64,000 bases of DNA from Brevibacterium sp. W7.2 (GTDB taxonomy: Bacteria > Actinomycetota > Actinomycetes > Actinomycetales > Brevibacteriaceae): assembly GCF_018137945.1 (NCBI RefSeq), contig NZ_CP073089.1, positions 1-64,000 on the forward strand, given 5' to 3'. The position numbers were made by a program, and so were the translations under genes. Of the stretch, positions 42,827 to 52,217 are shown piece by piece. The notes beneath the pieces are model-generated. The model made no database searches. It was not told the DNA's origin and was given only the letters and a program-made list of their open reading frames with translations. The stretch's first letter is position 1. Each line of letters starts with the position of its first letter.

Positions 42827-44170
42827 GTGGGAGTGAGCAGCGATCTGGGGTACGACGGACTCAGAACTCCTCCGCAGGATATCGAAGCCGAGGAGAGCGT
42901 CCTGGGTGCCATGCTCCTGTCGAAGGACGCCATCGCCGACTGCGTCGAATCGATGTCGCGTGATGACTTCTACAAGCCCGCGCACGAGACGATCTACGAG
43001 GCGATCCTAGACCTCTACTCCCGCGGCGAACCCGCCGACTCGGTCACGGTCGCGAACTACCTGACGAAGTCCGGCGATCTCTCCCGGATCGGCGGACCTG
43101 CCTACCTCCACACGCTCATCTCCTCGGTCCCCACCGCCGCGAACGCCGGATACTATGCGACGATCGTCCGCGAGCGCGCGGTGCTGCGCCGCCTCGTCGA
43201 GGCCGGCACCCGGATCGTGCAGATGGGCTACGACGCCGAGGGCGACACCGACGCCGTCGTCAACAACGCGCAGGCCGAGATCTATCAGGTCACGGAGAAG
43301 CACACGACGGAGGATTACGTCATCCTCGCCGACATCCTCGGCGAGGTGGCAGCCGAGATCGAGCGCAACGGCGACACCGACGGGCAGACCGCCGGGGTGC
43401 CGACCGGGTTCACGGAGTTCGATCAGCTGACCAACGGCCTCCACCCGGGGCAGATGATCGTCATCGCCGCCCGACCCGGTGTCGGCAAGTCGACGCTCGC
43501 CCTCGACTTCATCCGCTCGGCAGCGATCCATCACAAGCAGGCCGCGGTCTTCTTCTCCCTCGAGATGGGCAAGAACGAGCTCGTCATGAGGCTCCTCTCC
43601 GCAGAGTCGGAGATCCCGCTGCAGAACCTGCGCCGCGGTGAGCTCAGCCCCCACGACTGGACGAACCTCGCCGCCACCGAGGCGCGCATCAACGACTCGC
43701 CGCTCTTCGTCGACGATTCGCCGAACATGGCGCTCACGGAGATCCGCGCGAAGTGCCGCCGGCTCAAACAGCAGCACGACCTCAAGATGGTCTGCGTCGA
43801 CTACCTCCAGCTCATGAGCTCGGGCAAGCGCGTCGAATCCCGCCAGCAGGAGGTCTCGGAGTTCTCCCGCTCGCTCAAGCTGCTGGCCAAAGAGCTCGAG
43901 GTGCCCGTCATCGCGCTCTCCCAGCTCAACCGCGGCAGCGAGCAGCGCACCGACAAGCGACCGATGATCTCCGATCTCCGCGAATCCGGATCGATCGAGC
44001 AGGACGCCGACATGGTCCTCCTCATCCACCGTGAGGACATGTACGACAAGGAGCACGAACGCGCCGGCGAGGCCGACATCATCGTCGCCAAGCACCGAGC
44101 CGGACCGACCGGTGACATCGCCGTGGCCTTCCAGGGCGCGAAGTCCCGGTTCGTCAACATGCCGCAGTAG
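42827..44170 (+). CDS. dnaB: Replicative DNA helicase DnaB
   Basis: Hexameric fork helicase. 447 aa. N-terminal DnaB domain (PPQDIEAEESVLGAMLLS), then the RecA core with Walker A ARPGVGKSTLALDF, VFFSLEMGKNELVMRL, VCVDYLQLM and SQLNRGSEQR, and SGSIEQDADMV. No intein, unlike several mycobacterial dnaB genes. GTG 42827 follows GAGGAGG; the in-frame GTG at 42833 is equally possible. Confidence 0.96.
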   Translation: MGVSSDLGYDGLRTPPQDIEAEESVLGAMLLSKDAIADCVESMSRDDFYKPAHETIYEAILDLYSRGEPADSVTVANYLTKSGDLSRIGGPAYLHTLISSVPTAANAGYYATIVRERAVLRRLVEAGTRIVQMGYDAEGDTDAVVNNAQAEIYQVTEKHTTEDYVILADILGEVAAEIERNGDTDGQTAGVPTGFTEFDQLTNGLHPGQMIVIAARPGVGKSTLALDFIRSAAIHHKQAAVFFSLEMGKNELVMRLLSAESEIPLQNLRRGELSPHDWTNLAATEARINDSPLFVDDSPNMALTEIRAKCRRLKQQHDLKMVCVDYLQLMSSGKRVESRQQEVSEFSRSLKLLAKELEVPVIALSQLNRGSEQRTDKRPMISDLRESGSIEQDADMVLLIHREDMYDKEHERAGEADIIVAKHRAGPTGDIAVAFQGAKSRFVNMPQ

Positions 44171-44236
44171 GTTTCCCGCCACAGGAGCGAGCCTGCCCGG
44201 ATCGGTGCCCTCACGTCGCTTTGTACGATGGCAGGC

Positions 44237-45142
44237 ATGGACACGACCCCGAACGATCTGCTCGTGCTGCTCGCGGTCTCCCGCTCGGCGAAGTTCGCGA
44301 CGGCGGCCCATGCGCTCGGGGTCAACCACACGACGATCTCACGACGGATCGCGGCCTTGGAGAAGGCACTCGGCGGCCGGGTGCTCGCCCGGTCCGGCAG
44401 CGGATGGGAGCTCACGGAGCTCGGCGCCGAGGCGGTGCGCGTCGCCGAGCAGGTCGAGCTCGCGGTCGGCAGCCTCGGTGAGTCGGGCGAGACTCCCGAT
44501 CCCGTCAGCGGTGTCGTGCGGATGTCGGCGACGGACGGATTCAGCGCCTATGTGGCCTCACCGGCCGTCGCGGCGCTGCGGCGGACCCATCCAGGTCTGA
44601 GCGTCGAGATCATCACGGTGACACGGCAGGCCCTGCAGCAGCGGTCCGGCCTCGACATCGAAGTCGTCGTCGGCAAACCGCAGGTCCATCGCGCCGAGGC
44701 GGTCCACCTCGGCGACTATGCGCTGGGAATGTACGCCGCGCGGGACTACCTCGCCGACCACGGCACCCCGACGACGGTTGACGCGCTCATGGAGCACCAG
44801 CTCGTGTACTTCGTCGACTCGATGCTCCAGGTCGACGACCTTGACGCACCCCGGCGCCTCGTCCCGTCGATGAAAGACGGTGTGACCTCGACGAATGTCT
44901 TCGTCCATGTCGAAGCCACGCGTGCCGGCGCCGGCATCGGGTTCCTGCCCTGTTTCATGGCCGACCGGCATGCCGACCTCGTCAGACTTCTCCCGGACGA
45001 CCTCACCGAACACCTCCCGTACTGGATGGTGCTGCGGCCCGACTCCATGCGCCGTCCCGCCGTCGCCGCGGTCGCCAGAGCGCTCAAGCACCAGACGGCG
45101 GCGTGCTACGACGCCCTCATGGGGAAGGAAGAGAGGGTCTGA
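44237..45142 (+). CDS. LysR-family transcriptional regulator
   Basis: 301 aa. N-terminal helix-turn-helix LLAVSRSAKFATAAHALGVN then TTISRRIAALEKALGGRVL, followed by a substrate-binding domain ending in VLRPDSMRRPAVAAVARAL. TACGAT (44224-44229) lies 7 nt before ATG 44237, so it may be leaderless; an earlier ATG at 44228 overlaps that hexamer. Convergent with the epimerase operon. Confidence 0.9.
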   Translation: MDTTPNDLLVLLAVSRSAKFATAAHALGVNHTTISRRIAALEKALGGRVLARSGSGWELTELGAEAVRVAEQVELAVGSLGESGETPDPVSGVVRMSATDGFSAYVASPAVAALRRTHPGLSVEIITVTRQALQQRSGLDIEVVVGKPQVHRAEAVHLGDYALGMYAARDYLADHGTPTTVDALMEHQLVYFVDSMLQVDDLDAPRRLVPSMKDGVTSTNVFVHVEATRAGAGIGFLPCFMADRHADLVRLLPDDLTEHLPYWMVLRPDSMRRPAVAAVARALKHQTAACYDALMGKEERV

Positions 45143-45151
45143 TCGACGTAC

Positions 45152-45181
45152 GGCGCCCGCACCGCGTACGGTGCGGGCGCC
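45152..45181. terminator. Bidirectional terminator
   Basis: Perfect 13-bp stem GGCGCCCGCACCG / CGGTGCGGGCGCC with loop CGTA, between convergent LysR and epimerase genes. Confidence 0.8.
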
Positions 45182-45188
45182 GCGGGAC

Positions 45189-46109
45189 TCACTGGCCGAG
45201 GATGTCGGCGATGCCCTGCCGGTAGGTCGTCACAGCGAAGTCAGGGAAGCGGGAGGCGAACTTCGACGTGTCGAAGATGTTGTCCCCGCGGTACCGGGGA
45301 AGGAGTTCGGCCGCCTCGGCGAGCATCGGATTGAACCGGCTGCCCAACTTGAACACCCACAGCGGGAGCACGGTGTAGCCGATCTTCCGCCCGGTGATCT
45401 CGGAGGCGATCGCGATGAGCTCACGGTACGTGCGGCGATGCTCGTCGATCGGCAGATGCCAGGTCTGCCCGTACGCGTCGGGGGTGTTGCCGAGCAGCGC
45501 CAGCGCCCGACTGGCATCCGGCGTCCAGATCAGCGATCGCTTCGTCGTCGCACTCACCGGCACGAGCGGACGCTTGCCCGCCCTGATCCGGTCGAATACG
45601 AGCATGTTCGACCAGCTCTTCGTCTTCCCCGGCCCGTAGAACTCCGGGGCCCGACCGATGAGCGCGTCGATCTGACCGGCGGCCATCGCATCGAGGAGCA
45701 TCGTGACGATCTCCGCCCGCACCCGCCCCTTGCGGCCACCGGGGGCGAATCCCGTCGACTCGATCTGCGGGGTCGGGGTGCCCGGATACATGTACGTGTT
45801 GTCGAAGAAGACGAGCTTCGTCCCATGGGCCATGCACGCATCGATGACATTGCGCATCATCGTCGGGAACTTCTCCTCCCACAGGGCCGAATCCATCGGC
45901 AGACCCACCGTGAGATAGGCGATCGCGCTGCCCGCGACAGCACGCTCGGTCGACGCCGGGTCCATGAGGTCGGCGGCGACCAGCTCATCCGTGCCGTTGA
46001 CCTGCTTCGGGTGCCGGCTGACGAGCCGGATGTCCTGAGTGAAGTCGCGATGGAGGGCGCGGGCGAGTTCGTCGGCGATCGGCCCACCTGCACCGAGAAT
46101 GGTCTGCAT
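45189..46109 (-). CDS. NAD-dependent epimerase/dehydratase family protein
   Basis: 306 aa atypical SDR. The glycine-rich start is TILGAGGPIADELARAL; DNTYMYPGT contains the Tyr of the active site region, and IGRAPEFYGPG follows. The C-terminus (FPDFAVTTYRQGIADIL) is typical of the group. Third gene of the decarboxylase-aldehyde dehydrogenase-epimerase operon (26 bp after the dehydrogenase). Substrate unknown. Confidence 0.85.
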   Translation of the reverse strand: MQTILGAGGPIADELARALHRDFTQDIRLVSRHPKQVNGTDELVAADLMDPASTERAVAGSAIAYLTVGLPMDSALWEEKFPTMMRNVIDACMAHGTKLVFFDNTYMYPGTPTPQIESTGFAPGGRKGRVRAEIVTMLLDAMAAGQIDALIGRAPEFYGPGKTKSWSNMLVFDRIRAGKRPLVPVSATTKRSLIWTPDASRALALLGNTPDAYGQTWHLPIDEHRRTYRELIAIASEITGRKIGYTVLPLWVFKLGSRFNPMLAEAAELLPRYRGDNIFDTSKFASRFPDFAVTTYRQGIADILGQ

Positions 46110-46135
46110 TCCGTCTCTGCGTTCGCTGGTCGGGT

Positions 46136-47716
46136 TCACTTCACACCCGGTATCCGCTTGAGCACGCGCAGCGCGCCGGTGACGATGCGCGCGTAACGCG
46201 CAGGATCGACGTTGTCCGGCACACCGACGGGCAACAGCCGCGAGGCGGCGATCGTCTGCGACTCGGTGTACTTGAGGATGCCGTGCTCCCCGTGCCGCCG
46301 GCCGAGGCCGGAGGCCTTCATGCCGCCCATCGGGGCATCCATCGACCCCCACGCCGCGGCGTACGCGTCGTTGACGTTGACGGTGCCGGCCTCGAGCCGG
46401 GAGGCGACGCGGACTCCGCGGTCCTCGTCGGAGGTCCACACGCTGAAGTTGAGGCCGTAGTCGCTGTCATTGGCTCTCGCGATCGCCTCCTCCTCGTCGG
46501 CGACCCGGTAGAGGCTGACGACCGGACCGAAGGTCTCGTGCGCGTAGACCTCCATCGACTCGTCGACATCGGTGAGGATCGTCGGCTCGTAGAAGTAGGG
46601 GCCGAGCTCGGGACGGCGCCGACCGCCGGCGAGCACCGTGGCGCCCTTGTCCCGCGCATCATCGACATGGCGCATCACCGTCTCGAGCTGCTTCTGCGAG
46701 ACGAGCGAGCCCATGTCCGCGGAGTAGTCGATCCCGGCGGTCAGCGTCATCGCCCGGGCAGCGGCGGCGAACTTCGCAGTGAAGTCGTCCCAGAGGACGT
46801 CGGGGACATAGATGCGCTCCATCGAGATGCACAGCTGCCCGGTGTTGGAGAAGCTCGCCCGGATCGCCCCGGACACGGCCTTGTCGACGTCGGCATCGTC
46901 GAGGACGAGCAGGGCGTTCTTCCCGCCGAGCTCCATCGACGCATCGATGAGGTTCTCCCCGGCCTGGGCGGCCACCGTCCGTCCCACAGCGGTCGACCCG
47001 GTGAACATGAGGAAGTCGGAGTTCTCGATGATCGGCAGACCGAGTTCGGCGCCAGACCCGGTGACGACCTCGACGAGACCGGGCTGCATGCCCGCCCGCT
47101 CGAGCATCTCCACGGCCCACAGTGCAGCGAACGGCGTCTGCGCATCCGGCTTCGTGACCACCGCATTGCCGGCGATGATCGCCGGCAGGGCATCGCTGAT
47201 GCCGAGCGTCAGCGGATAGTTCCACGGCGAGATGATGCCGACGACGCCCTTCGGATGATGGAGCTCCCACACCTTCGTCAGCGCCAGCTGCGCACCCTGA
47301 CGGCGCTTGGGTCGCAGGTACCTCTCCGCCGTGTGCGCGTAGTAGCGGGCGTTCAACGCGACATCCATGATCTCCTCGAACGCATGCCGGCGGGCCTTGC
47401 CGTTCTCCAGCTGGATGAGGTCGAGGACTTCGTCCTGGTGGCGCAGCACGAGGTCGTGGAAGCGCATGAGCACCTCCGCCCGTTCCCGAATCGGACGGGC
47501 GGCCCACTCCTTCTGGACGCTGCGGGCCCGTGCGGCCGCGGCGACGACATCGGCCGGGGTGGCGTGCGGAACAGTGCCGAGCACCTCACCGGTCATCGCA
47601 TTGGTGACGTCCTGCGTGGCGTCGGGGTCGGCGACCCGCACGCGGCGGCTCAGCGCCGCGAGTCGGTCGGCGGTGATCCTCGGAGTGATCCGCGCATCCG
47701 CGGTCAATGTGGACAC
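46136..47716 (-). CDS. Succinate-semialdehyde dehydrogenase-like aldehyde dehydrogenase
   Basis: 526 aa. Class aldehyde dehydrogenase: NAD-site ISPWNYPLTL, TGSTAVGRTVA, catalytic Glu in MELGGKNA and catalytic Cys in NTGQLCISMERI. Best described as the GabD2-like succinic semialdehyde type common in actinobacteria; the substrate is not proven. I chose GTG 47716 (GAAGGGCAG upstream); an extension to 47785 adds 23 residues. Lies 77 bp after the acetoacetate-decarboxylase-family gene. Confidence 0.88.
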   Translation of the reverse strand: MSTLTADARITPRITADRLAALSRRVRVADPDATQDVTNAMTGEVLGTVPHATPADVVAAAARARSVQKEWAARPIRERAEVLMRFHDLVLRHQDEVLDLIQLENGKARRHAFEEIMDVALNARYYAHTAERYLRPKRRQGAQLALTKVWELHHPKGVVGIISPWNYPLTLGISDALPAIIAGNAVVTKPDAQTPFAALWAVEMLERAGMQPGLVEVVTGSGAELGLPIIENSDFLMFTGSTAVGRTVAAQAGENLIDASMELGGKNALLVLDDADVDKAVSGAIRASFSNTGQLCISMERIYVPDVLWDDFTAKFAAAARAMTLTAGIDYSADMGSLVSQKQLETVMRHVDDARDKGATVLAGGRRRPELGPYFYEPTILTDVDESMEVYAHETFGPVVSLYRVADEEEAIARANDSDYGLNFSVWTSDEDRGVRVASRLEAGTVNVNDAYAAAWGSMDAPMGGMKASGLGRRHGEHGILKYTESQTIAASRLLPVGVPDNVDPARYARIVTGALRVLKRIPGVK

Positions 47717-47793
47717 GATGGTCTGCCCTTCTGTGGTCGTGTGTCGGGAATGGAGCGATTGGCTGGGAGTGTAGGTCAGTGACATGAACGTCG

Positions 47794-48705
47794 TCAGTCG
47801 AGCGAGATGACGCGCGGCATGTGGAGAGCCGCCTGACCGTGGGTCATGACATCGAACATCAGGGTCCGCGTCGGACGCAGCGAGCGGATGTCATCGGAGA
47901 TCCGTCCCTCGCCGAGGCGGGTCTCGACATGGCGCGGGAACAGCGCGGTTCCCGAGACGAGGGCGTTCGTCTGGTTGAACGTCGCATGCCATCCTCCGTC
48001 GAAATGCGTATACGACGTCAGGGAGGACACCGCGGTGCCCGACCGGTGCCGCTTCTGCCGGGGAGTCAGGGCCCGGAGTTCGAAATCGGTGCCGCCGGAG
48101 TCGTTGAGCACCCGTCCGGTCACGGACTGCGCGGTGATGTCGACATCGATGTCGGTCACCCACTTGGGGAAACCGTAGCCGTCGTGCCCGCGGACCTGGG
48201 CGATCTCGGTGTTGACGGGCAGGGAGAGCACATAGGAGTCGAGGTGGTTGTTCTTCAGCGCCGCGAGCAGGTCGATCGCCCCCAGCGGACCGTGGTGGGG
48301 CGGTTTGACCGCGATGCCGACGGCCGCCTCGGTGTAGAAGTCGATGTCGGCGACGTCGTAGCGGAACAGCAGCACCGAGGCGAGACCGAAGCCGGGAACG
48401 GCTTCGAGCGGATCGAGCGGTGCGGGCAGCCGGTCGCGCAGCGCGCTCATCGGCGCGAGCATCGTCAGGCGCGCGCTCGACATCGCGTAGTAGAAGTTCG
48501 GGGTGAACGTGCGCCCGATGCGCGACTCCACCTCGACCTTGGGCTGATTGCGGAAGAAGTCGACGCTGGTCACGCGGGGGTCGCGGGCGACCTCGTCGAG
48601 GTCGGGCTGCATGCGATAGCGGTCGAAGAGACCGCCCGCGGGCACCTGGAGGGTGCGCGAGCCCAAGGTGACTTCGGTGGTCGGGGCGGTGTTCGTCTCG
48701 GTCAT
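47794..48705 (-). CDS. Acetoacetate decarboxylase family protein
   Basis: 303 aa. The family core is visible as VRGHDGYGFPKWVTDI, where the lysine of GFPK corresponds to the Schiff-base region of acetoacetate decarboxylase. The N-terminus has RTFTPNFYYAMSSARL. Not all members decarboxylate, so the reaction is inferred only. ATG 48705 has GGAG 8 nt upstream. First gene of the operon, with a TetR-operator-like sequence 54 bp upstream. Confidence 0.85.
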   Translation of the reverse strand: MTETNTAPTTEVTLGSRTLQVPAGGLFDRYRMQPDLDEVARDPRVTSVDFFRNQPKVEVESRIGRTFTPNFYYAMSSARLTMLAPMSALRDRLPAPLDPLEAVPGFGLASVLLFRYDVADIDFYTEAAVGIAVKPPHHGPLGAIDLLAALKNNHLDSYVLSLPVNTEIAQVRGHDGYGFPKWVTDIDVDITAQSVTGRVLNDSGGTDFELRALTPRQKRHRSGTAVSSLTSYTHFDGGWHATFNQTNALVSGTALFPRHVETRLGEGRISDDIRSLRPTRTLMFDVMTHGQAALHMPRVISLD

Positions 48706-48758
48706 GTTTCTCACTCCACATCTGATTCCGGACTCTCGAACTGAGAGTAGGCTGACGA

Positions 48759-48775
48759 AGTTAACAGTGTCAACA
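48759..48775. promoter_or_regulatory. Putative TetR operator 1
   Basis: AGTTAACAGTGTCAACA; the same 17-mer with one difference lies inverted at 49445-49461. Placed upstream of the decarboxylase gene. Confidence 0.6.
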
Positions 48776-48841
48776 TGGCGATGCGGGGATTCATTCCCGA
48801 CCTCCGGGTGTGTTCCCGGTCTCAGCGGCGCTGCGTGGGTC

Positions 48842-49417
48842 TCAGTCGGTGAGCAGGGCGGCGAAGGCGGCGCGGACGCGGGTGTCGAAGTCGACGTCGT
48901 CGTTGGCCCCGAGGGTGCCGTCGATGTGGAGGGTCGCCAGTCCGTGGGCGAGTGCCCAGCCGGCGGTGGCGAGTCCGTGCGGGTCCCGCTGCGGGTGGGT
49001 GGCGATCGCGACCTCCTGGATGCGGGCGAAGACGGCCGCGCAGGCGACCCTGACCTCGTCGACGGTGCTGAGCTCCTGGCCGAACATCAGTGCGTAGAGG
49101 GCGGGATGCGCCTCGGCGAAGTGGATGTAGGTGAGCGCGAGCTCGACGAGCGGGGTGTCGCCCTCCCCGTGCTCGCCGACGACGGCTTCGAGTGAGGTCT
49201 GGAGCTCGGCGAAGCCGTCGGCGGCCATCGCGGCTTCGAGGTCCTGCTTGCTTTCGAAGTGGCGATACGGCGCGGCCTGGGAGACGCCGACCCGGCGGGC
49301 CACGGCGCGCAGGGAGAAGGCCTCGCCCGTCTCGAGCATCTCGACGCCGGCGGTGATGAGCGCGTGGCGCAGGTTGCCATGATGATGCCGCGGCTTCTCC
49401 GCGGACGCTGTTGACAC
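48842..49417 (-). CDS. TetR-family transcriptional regulator
   Basis: 191 aa. Helix-turn-helix RHALITAGVEMLETG then FSLRAVARRVGVSQAAPYRH and FESKQDLEAAM. The C-terminal half (YIHFAEAHPALYALMFG) fits the TetR_C_33/WHG group. GTG 49417 follows GGGAGG at 7 nt. The promoter faces the PfpI gene. Matching operator-like sequences lie upstream of both this gene and the decarboxylase gene. Confidence 0.92.
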   Translation of the reverse strand: MSTASAEKPRHHHGNLRHALITAGVEMLETGEAFSLRAVARRVGVSQAAPYRHFESKQDLEAAMAADGFAELQTSLEAVVGEHGEGDTPLVELALTYIHFAEAHPALYALMFGQELSTVDEVRVACAAVFARIQEVAIATHPQRDPHGLATAGWALAHGLATLHIDGTLGANDDVDFDTRVRAAFAALLTD

Positions 49418-49441
49418 AGTCGATCCTCCCCCGTACTTTTT

Positions 49442-49461
49442 CAGTGTGGACACTGTTAACT
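49442..49461. promoter_or_regulatory. Putative TetR operator 2 in the tetR-pfpI divergent region
   Basis: Contains TGTGGACACTGTTAACT (49445-49461), the inverse of operator 1, and the perfect palindrome CAGTGT-GG-ACACTG at 49442-49455. It overlaps the divergent promoters. Confidence 0.65.
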
Positions 49462-49518
49462 TTAGCAATCGAAGCGTCCTCCCCACAGCGTCCTCGTCGT
49501 TCTAGGAAAGGTCCCCTC

Positions 49519-50247
49519 ATGACATCGGTTCTCTTCGTCATCACCGCCGCCACCGGATGGACGCTTGAGGACGGTACCGTCCATCCCACCGGCTACTGGG
49601 CCGAGGAGGTCGCCGAACCCTACCGTCTCTTCTCCGAGGCCGGGTGGGACATCACCGTGGCCACGCCCGGGGGAGTGCCTCCGACGCTCGACGAGCTCAG
49701 CCTCGGCATCGCCGGGGGTCGACCGAAGAAGCGCCGGGAGATCCGCGCCTACCTCGACTCGATCAAGGACGCCCTCGACCATCCCGTCGCCCTCGACACC
49801 GTCGACGAGGCCGACTACGACGTCGTCTTCTACCCCGGAGGGCACGGCCCGATGGAGGACCTCGCGGTCGATCCGGTCTCCGGCGCACTCCTTAAGCGGC
49901 GCCTCGACTCCGGCAGGCCGCTCGCCCTCCTCTGCCATGCGCCGGTCGCCGTGCTCGCGGCGAAGAACGAGGACGGGTCGAACGCCTTCGCCGGACGGAC
50001 GATGACGGGACTGTCCAACGTCGAGGAACGTCTCAACGCCTTCGCGTGGAAGGCCAAGTGGCTCCTCGAGGACGCCGTCAAGGACGCCGGGATCCACTAC
50101 GAGAAGGGCGTGGTTCCGCTGCGTCCCCACATCGTCGTCGACGGCAGCCTCTACTCGGGGCAGAATCCCGCGTCCGCCGAGGCGCTCGCCTCCCGGATCA
50201 TCGCCGACGTCGACGGCCGACGCGCGGCACCGGGGCCGACGGCGTGA
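49519..50247 (+). CDS. DJ-1/PfpI family protein (Hsp31-like)
   Basis: 242 aa. Nucleophile elbow LALLCHAPVAVL with the conserved Cys, upstream Glu in TGYWAEEVAEPY, and GGHGPMEDL. Such proteins act as glyoxalase III, deglycase or chaperone; which applies here is unknown. AGGAAAGG precedes the ATG. Overlaps the SDR gene by 4 bp. Confidence 0.9.
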   Translation: MTSVLFVITAATGWTLEDGTVHPTGYWAEEVAEPYRLFSEAGWDITVATPGGVPPTLDELSLGIAGGRPKKRREIRAYLDSIKDALDHPVALDTVDEADYDVVFYPGGHGPMEDLAVDPVSGALLKRRLDSGRPLALLCHAPVAVLAAKNEDGSNAFAGRTMTGLSNVEERLNAFAWKAKWLLEDAVKDAGIHYEKGVVPLRPHIVVDGSLYSGQNPASAEALASRIIADVDGRRAAPGPTA

Positions 50248-51023
50248 GTCGGCACGCACTCGACGTCCGCGGCACCACCGTCCTCATCACCGGCGCGAGC
50301 TCGGGCCTCGGGGCGGAGTTCGCCCGACAGTTCGCCGCCCGCGGTGCCGATCTCGTCCTCGTCGCCCGCCGCCGTGACCGGCTCGAGGAGCTCGCCCGAG
50401 AGCTCGAGACCGCCCACCGCATCACCGCCCATGTTCTCGTCCATGATCTCGCCGAGGCGGCAGGGGTCGACGGGCTCCTCTCGGATCTCACCACCGGGGG
50501 CATCGCGGTCGACTCGCTCGTCAACAACGCCGGGTTCGGCATCGCCGAACCCTTCGCCGACACCGCCCCCGAGCGGATCGATGAGATGCTCGCCGTCAAC
50601 GTCGTGGCACTGACCCGGCTGACCCGCGCGCTGCTGCCGCAGCTGACCGGGGTGCTCGTCAACATCGCGAGCACCGCGGCCTACCAGCCCACGCCCGGGA
50701 TGGCCGCGTACGGTGCGACGAAGGCCTACGTCCTCTCCCTCACCGAGGCGATCGCCGAGGAGACGCGGTCGGTTCCGCTGAGGGTGCTGGCGCTCAGCCC
50801 CGGTCCGACGAACACGGAGTTCTTCGCCGTGGCCGGCAGCGACTTCGCCGGCACGGGACGCTTCGACACCCCCGAACAGGTCGTCGCGGTCGCCTTCGCC
50901 GCACTCGAGCACCGTCAGCCGCGCAGCGTCATCTCGGGGTTCGGCAACAAGGTGCTCGCCGCCGGTGCCGGTCTGCTGCCCCGGAGGATCGCGCTCAAGG
51001 CCGCCCGGAAGGCACTGGAGTGA
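50244..51023 (+). CDS. Short-chain dehydrogenase/reductase
   Basis: 259 aa classical SDR: TTVLITGASSGLGAEFARQF for NAD(P) binding, LVNNAGFGIAEPF, and the catalytic Tyr/Lys pair in AAYGATKAYVLSL. GTG start overlaps the PfpI stop (GTGA). Probably an operon pfpI-SDR, co-regulated through TetR operator 2. Confidence 0.92.
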   Translation: MSRHALDVRGTTVLITGASSGLGAEFARQFAARGADLVLVARRRDRLEELARELETAHRITAHVLVHDLAEAAGVDGLLSDLTTGGIAVDSLVNNAGFGIAEPFADTAPERIDEMLAVNVVALTRLTRALLPQLTGVLVNIASTAAYQPTPGMAAYGATKAYVLSLTEAIAEETRSVPLRVLALSPGPTNTEFFAVAGSDFAGTGRFDTPEQVVAVAFAALEHRQPRSVISGFGNKVLAAGAGLLPRRIALKAARKALE

Positions 51024-51051
51024 ACCTGTTCACCGCAGGTACGGTGGGGAC

Positions 51052-51486
51052 ATGACGATCGAGACGACCGAGATCACCGCCTACCTCGATGAGTACGCGC
51101 GCTCGCTGAGCGAATTCGACGCCGAGGCGGCGAGCCGTCTGTGGTCGATGCCGGGAATGATCGTCGACGATGCGTTCTCCGGGGTGCTCGAATCGCGGGA
51201 GGCGATGGCCGCGGGGCTCGAGCAGTCCTACCCGCTCTACCGGCAGCTCGGGCTCGCCTCGGTCGGGTACGACCTCCTCGGCGAGGATCATCTCACCCCT
51301 GACCTCGTCATGGTCCAGGTGCGCTGGGACTTCGTCGACGACGCGGGGGAGCCGCTCACCGACAGTGTCGCGCACTACCTGCTGCGACGCGAGAGCGAAG
51401 GGCTGCGGGCGACGGTGTGCGTGCAGACCGACGACCGCGAGAAGCTCCAGGCGCTCGCGACGGCGAAGGGCGTCGACCTTGGATAG
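51052..51486 (+). CDS. NTF2/SnoaL-like small protein
   Basis: 144 aa alpha+beta cone-fold protein: a helical start (EITAYLDEYARSLSEFDAEA), then the typical strands ending in DFVDDAGEPLTDSVAHYLLRR written in part. Function unknown. TACGGT (51040-51045) lies exactly 6 nt before the ATG and there is no ribosome-binding site, suggesting a leaderless message. Convergent with the HAD gene. Confidence 0.75.
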   Translation: MTIETTEITAYLDEYARSLSEFDAEAASRLWSMPGMIVDDAFSGVLESREAMAAGLEQSYPLYRQLGLASVGYDLLGEDHLTPDLVMVQVRWDFVDDAGEPLTDSVAHYLLRRESEGLRATVCVQTDDREKLQALATAKGVDLG

Positions 51487-51495
51487 CCGGTCGAC

Positions 51496-52170
51496 TCACG
51501 TGCTGCTGCGGGCGCCGAGGAGGCCGAGCCGCTCGAGGTCGGCCCGCAGGTCCTGAGCACCGGTGAAGACGATGCCGATGAGCCCGAGGCCGCGCGCCGC
51601 CTCGACATTGGCCGCGAGGTCGTCGACGAACACCGTGCGCGCAGGATCGAGGTCGAAGCGGTCGAGGAGGAGGCGGAAGATCGCGGGGTCGGGTTTGATG
51701 AGCTTCTCCCGCCCGGAGACGACGATGTCCTCGAGCTCGCTGATCGCCGGTGCCGCGACGGGCGCGAAGTGGACGGTCTCGGCCGACCAGTTCGACAGGC
51801 CGAGGAGCCGCACGCCTTCGGCTCCCAGGTCGGCGACGATCTCGGCCATGCCGGGGATCGGACCGGTCAGCGACCGGTCGAACCGCTCGTAGTACGTCGC
51901 GACGATCTCCCCGTGGCGGGGATCGGTCGCGCTCGCCCGCTCCACCACCTCGGCGATCGTCGCCCCGTTGTCGGCGGAGACGTTGAGGGCGGCGAAGTCG
52001 GCTTCGGCGGCGAAGGCGTCCCATTCGGCCCGGCTCATCCGGTCGGCCAGCGGCCCGGACTGGTCCCATCCGACGAGGACCTGACCGAGGTCGAAGACGA
52101 CGGTCGTGGGAACGGCGACCCCGGTCCCGCTGTCACCGGCGGGGATCGGGTCGTGGGAAGCTTCGGTCAT
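51496..52170 (-). CDS. HAD-family hydrolase (HAD-IA)
   Basis: 224 aa. Motif I reads VVFDLGQVLVGWD, the DxG form seen in YihX-like phosphatases rather than DxD. Later LLGLSNWSAE (motif II), GREKLIKPDPAIF (motif III) and TVFVDDLAANV (motif IV). Last gene of the molybdenum hydroxylase run, 47 bp after mocA; its link to that pathway is positional. Confidence 0.87.
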   Translation of the reverse strand: MTEASHDPIPAGDSGTGVAVPTTVVFDLGQVLVGWDQSGPLADRMSRAEWDAFAAEADFAALNVSADNGATIAEVVERASATDPRHGEIVATYYERFDRSLTGPIPGMAEIVADLGAEGVRLLGLSNWSAETVHFAPVAAPAISELEDIVVSGREKLIKPDPAIFRLLLDRFDLDPARTVFVDDLAANVEAARGLGLIGIVFTGAQDLRADLERLGLLGARSST

Positions 52171-52217
52171 CGGCGCACCGCCTCGGCGTTGGTGGGTGGA
52201 TGGTCTGGTCTCCCACG

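Noticed and set aside
42827-44170. Intein in dnaB
   Set aside because: Length 447 aa and uninterrupted Walker A to C-terminal motifs show no intein.
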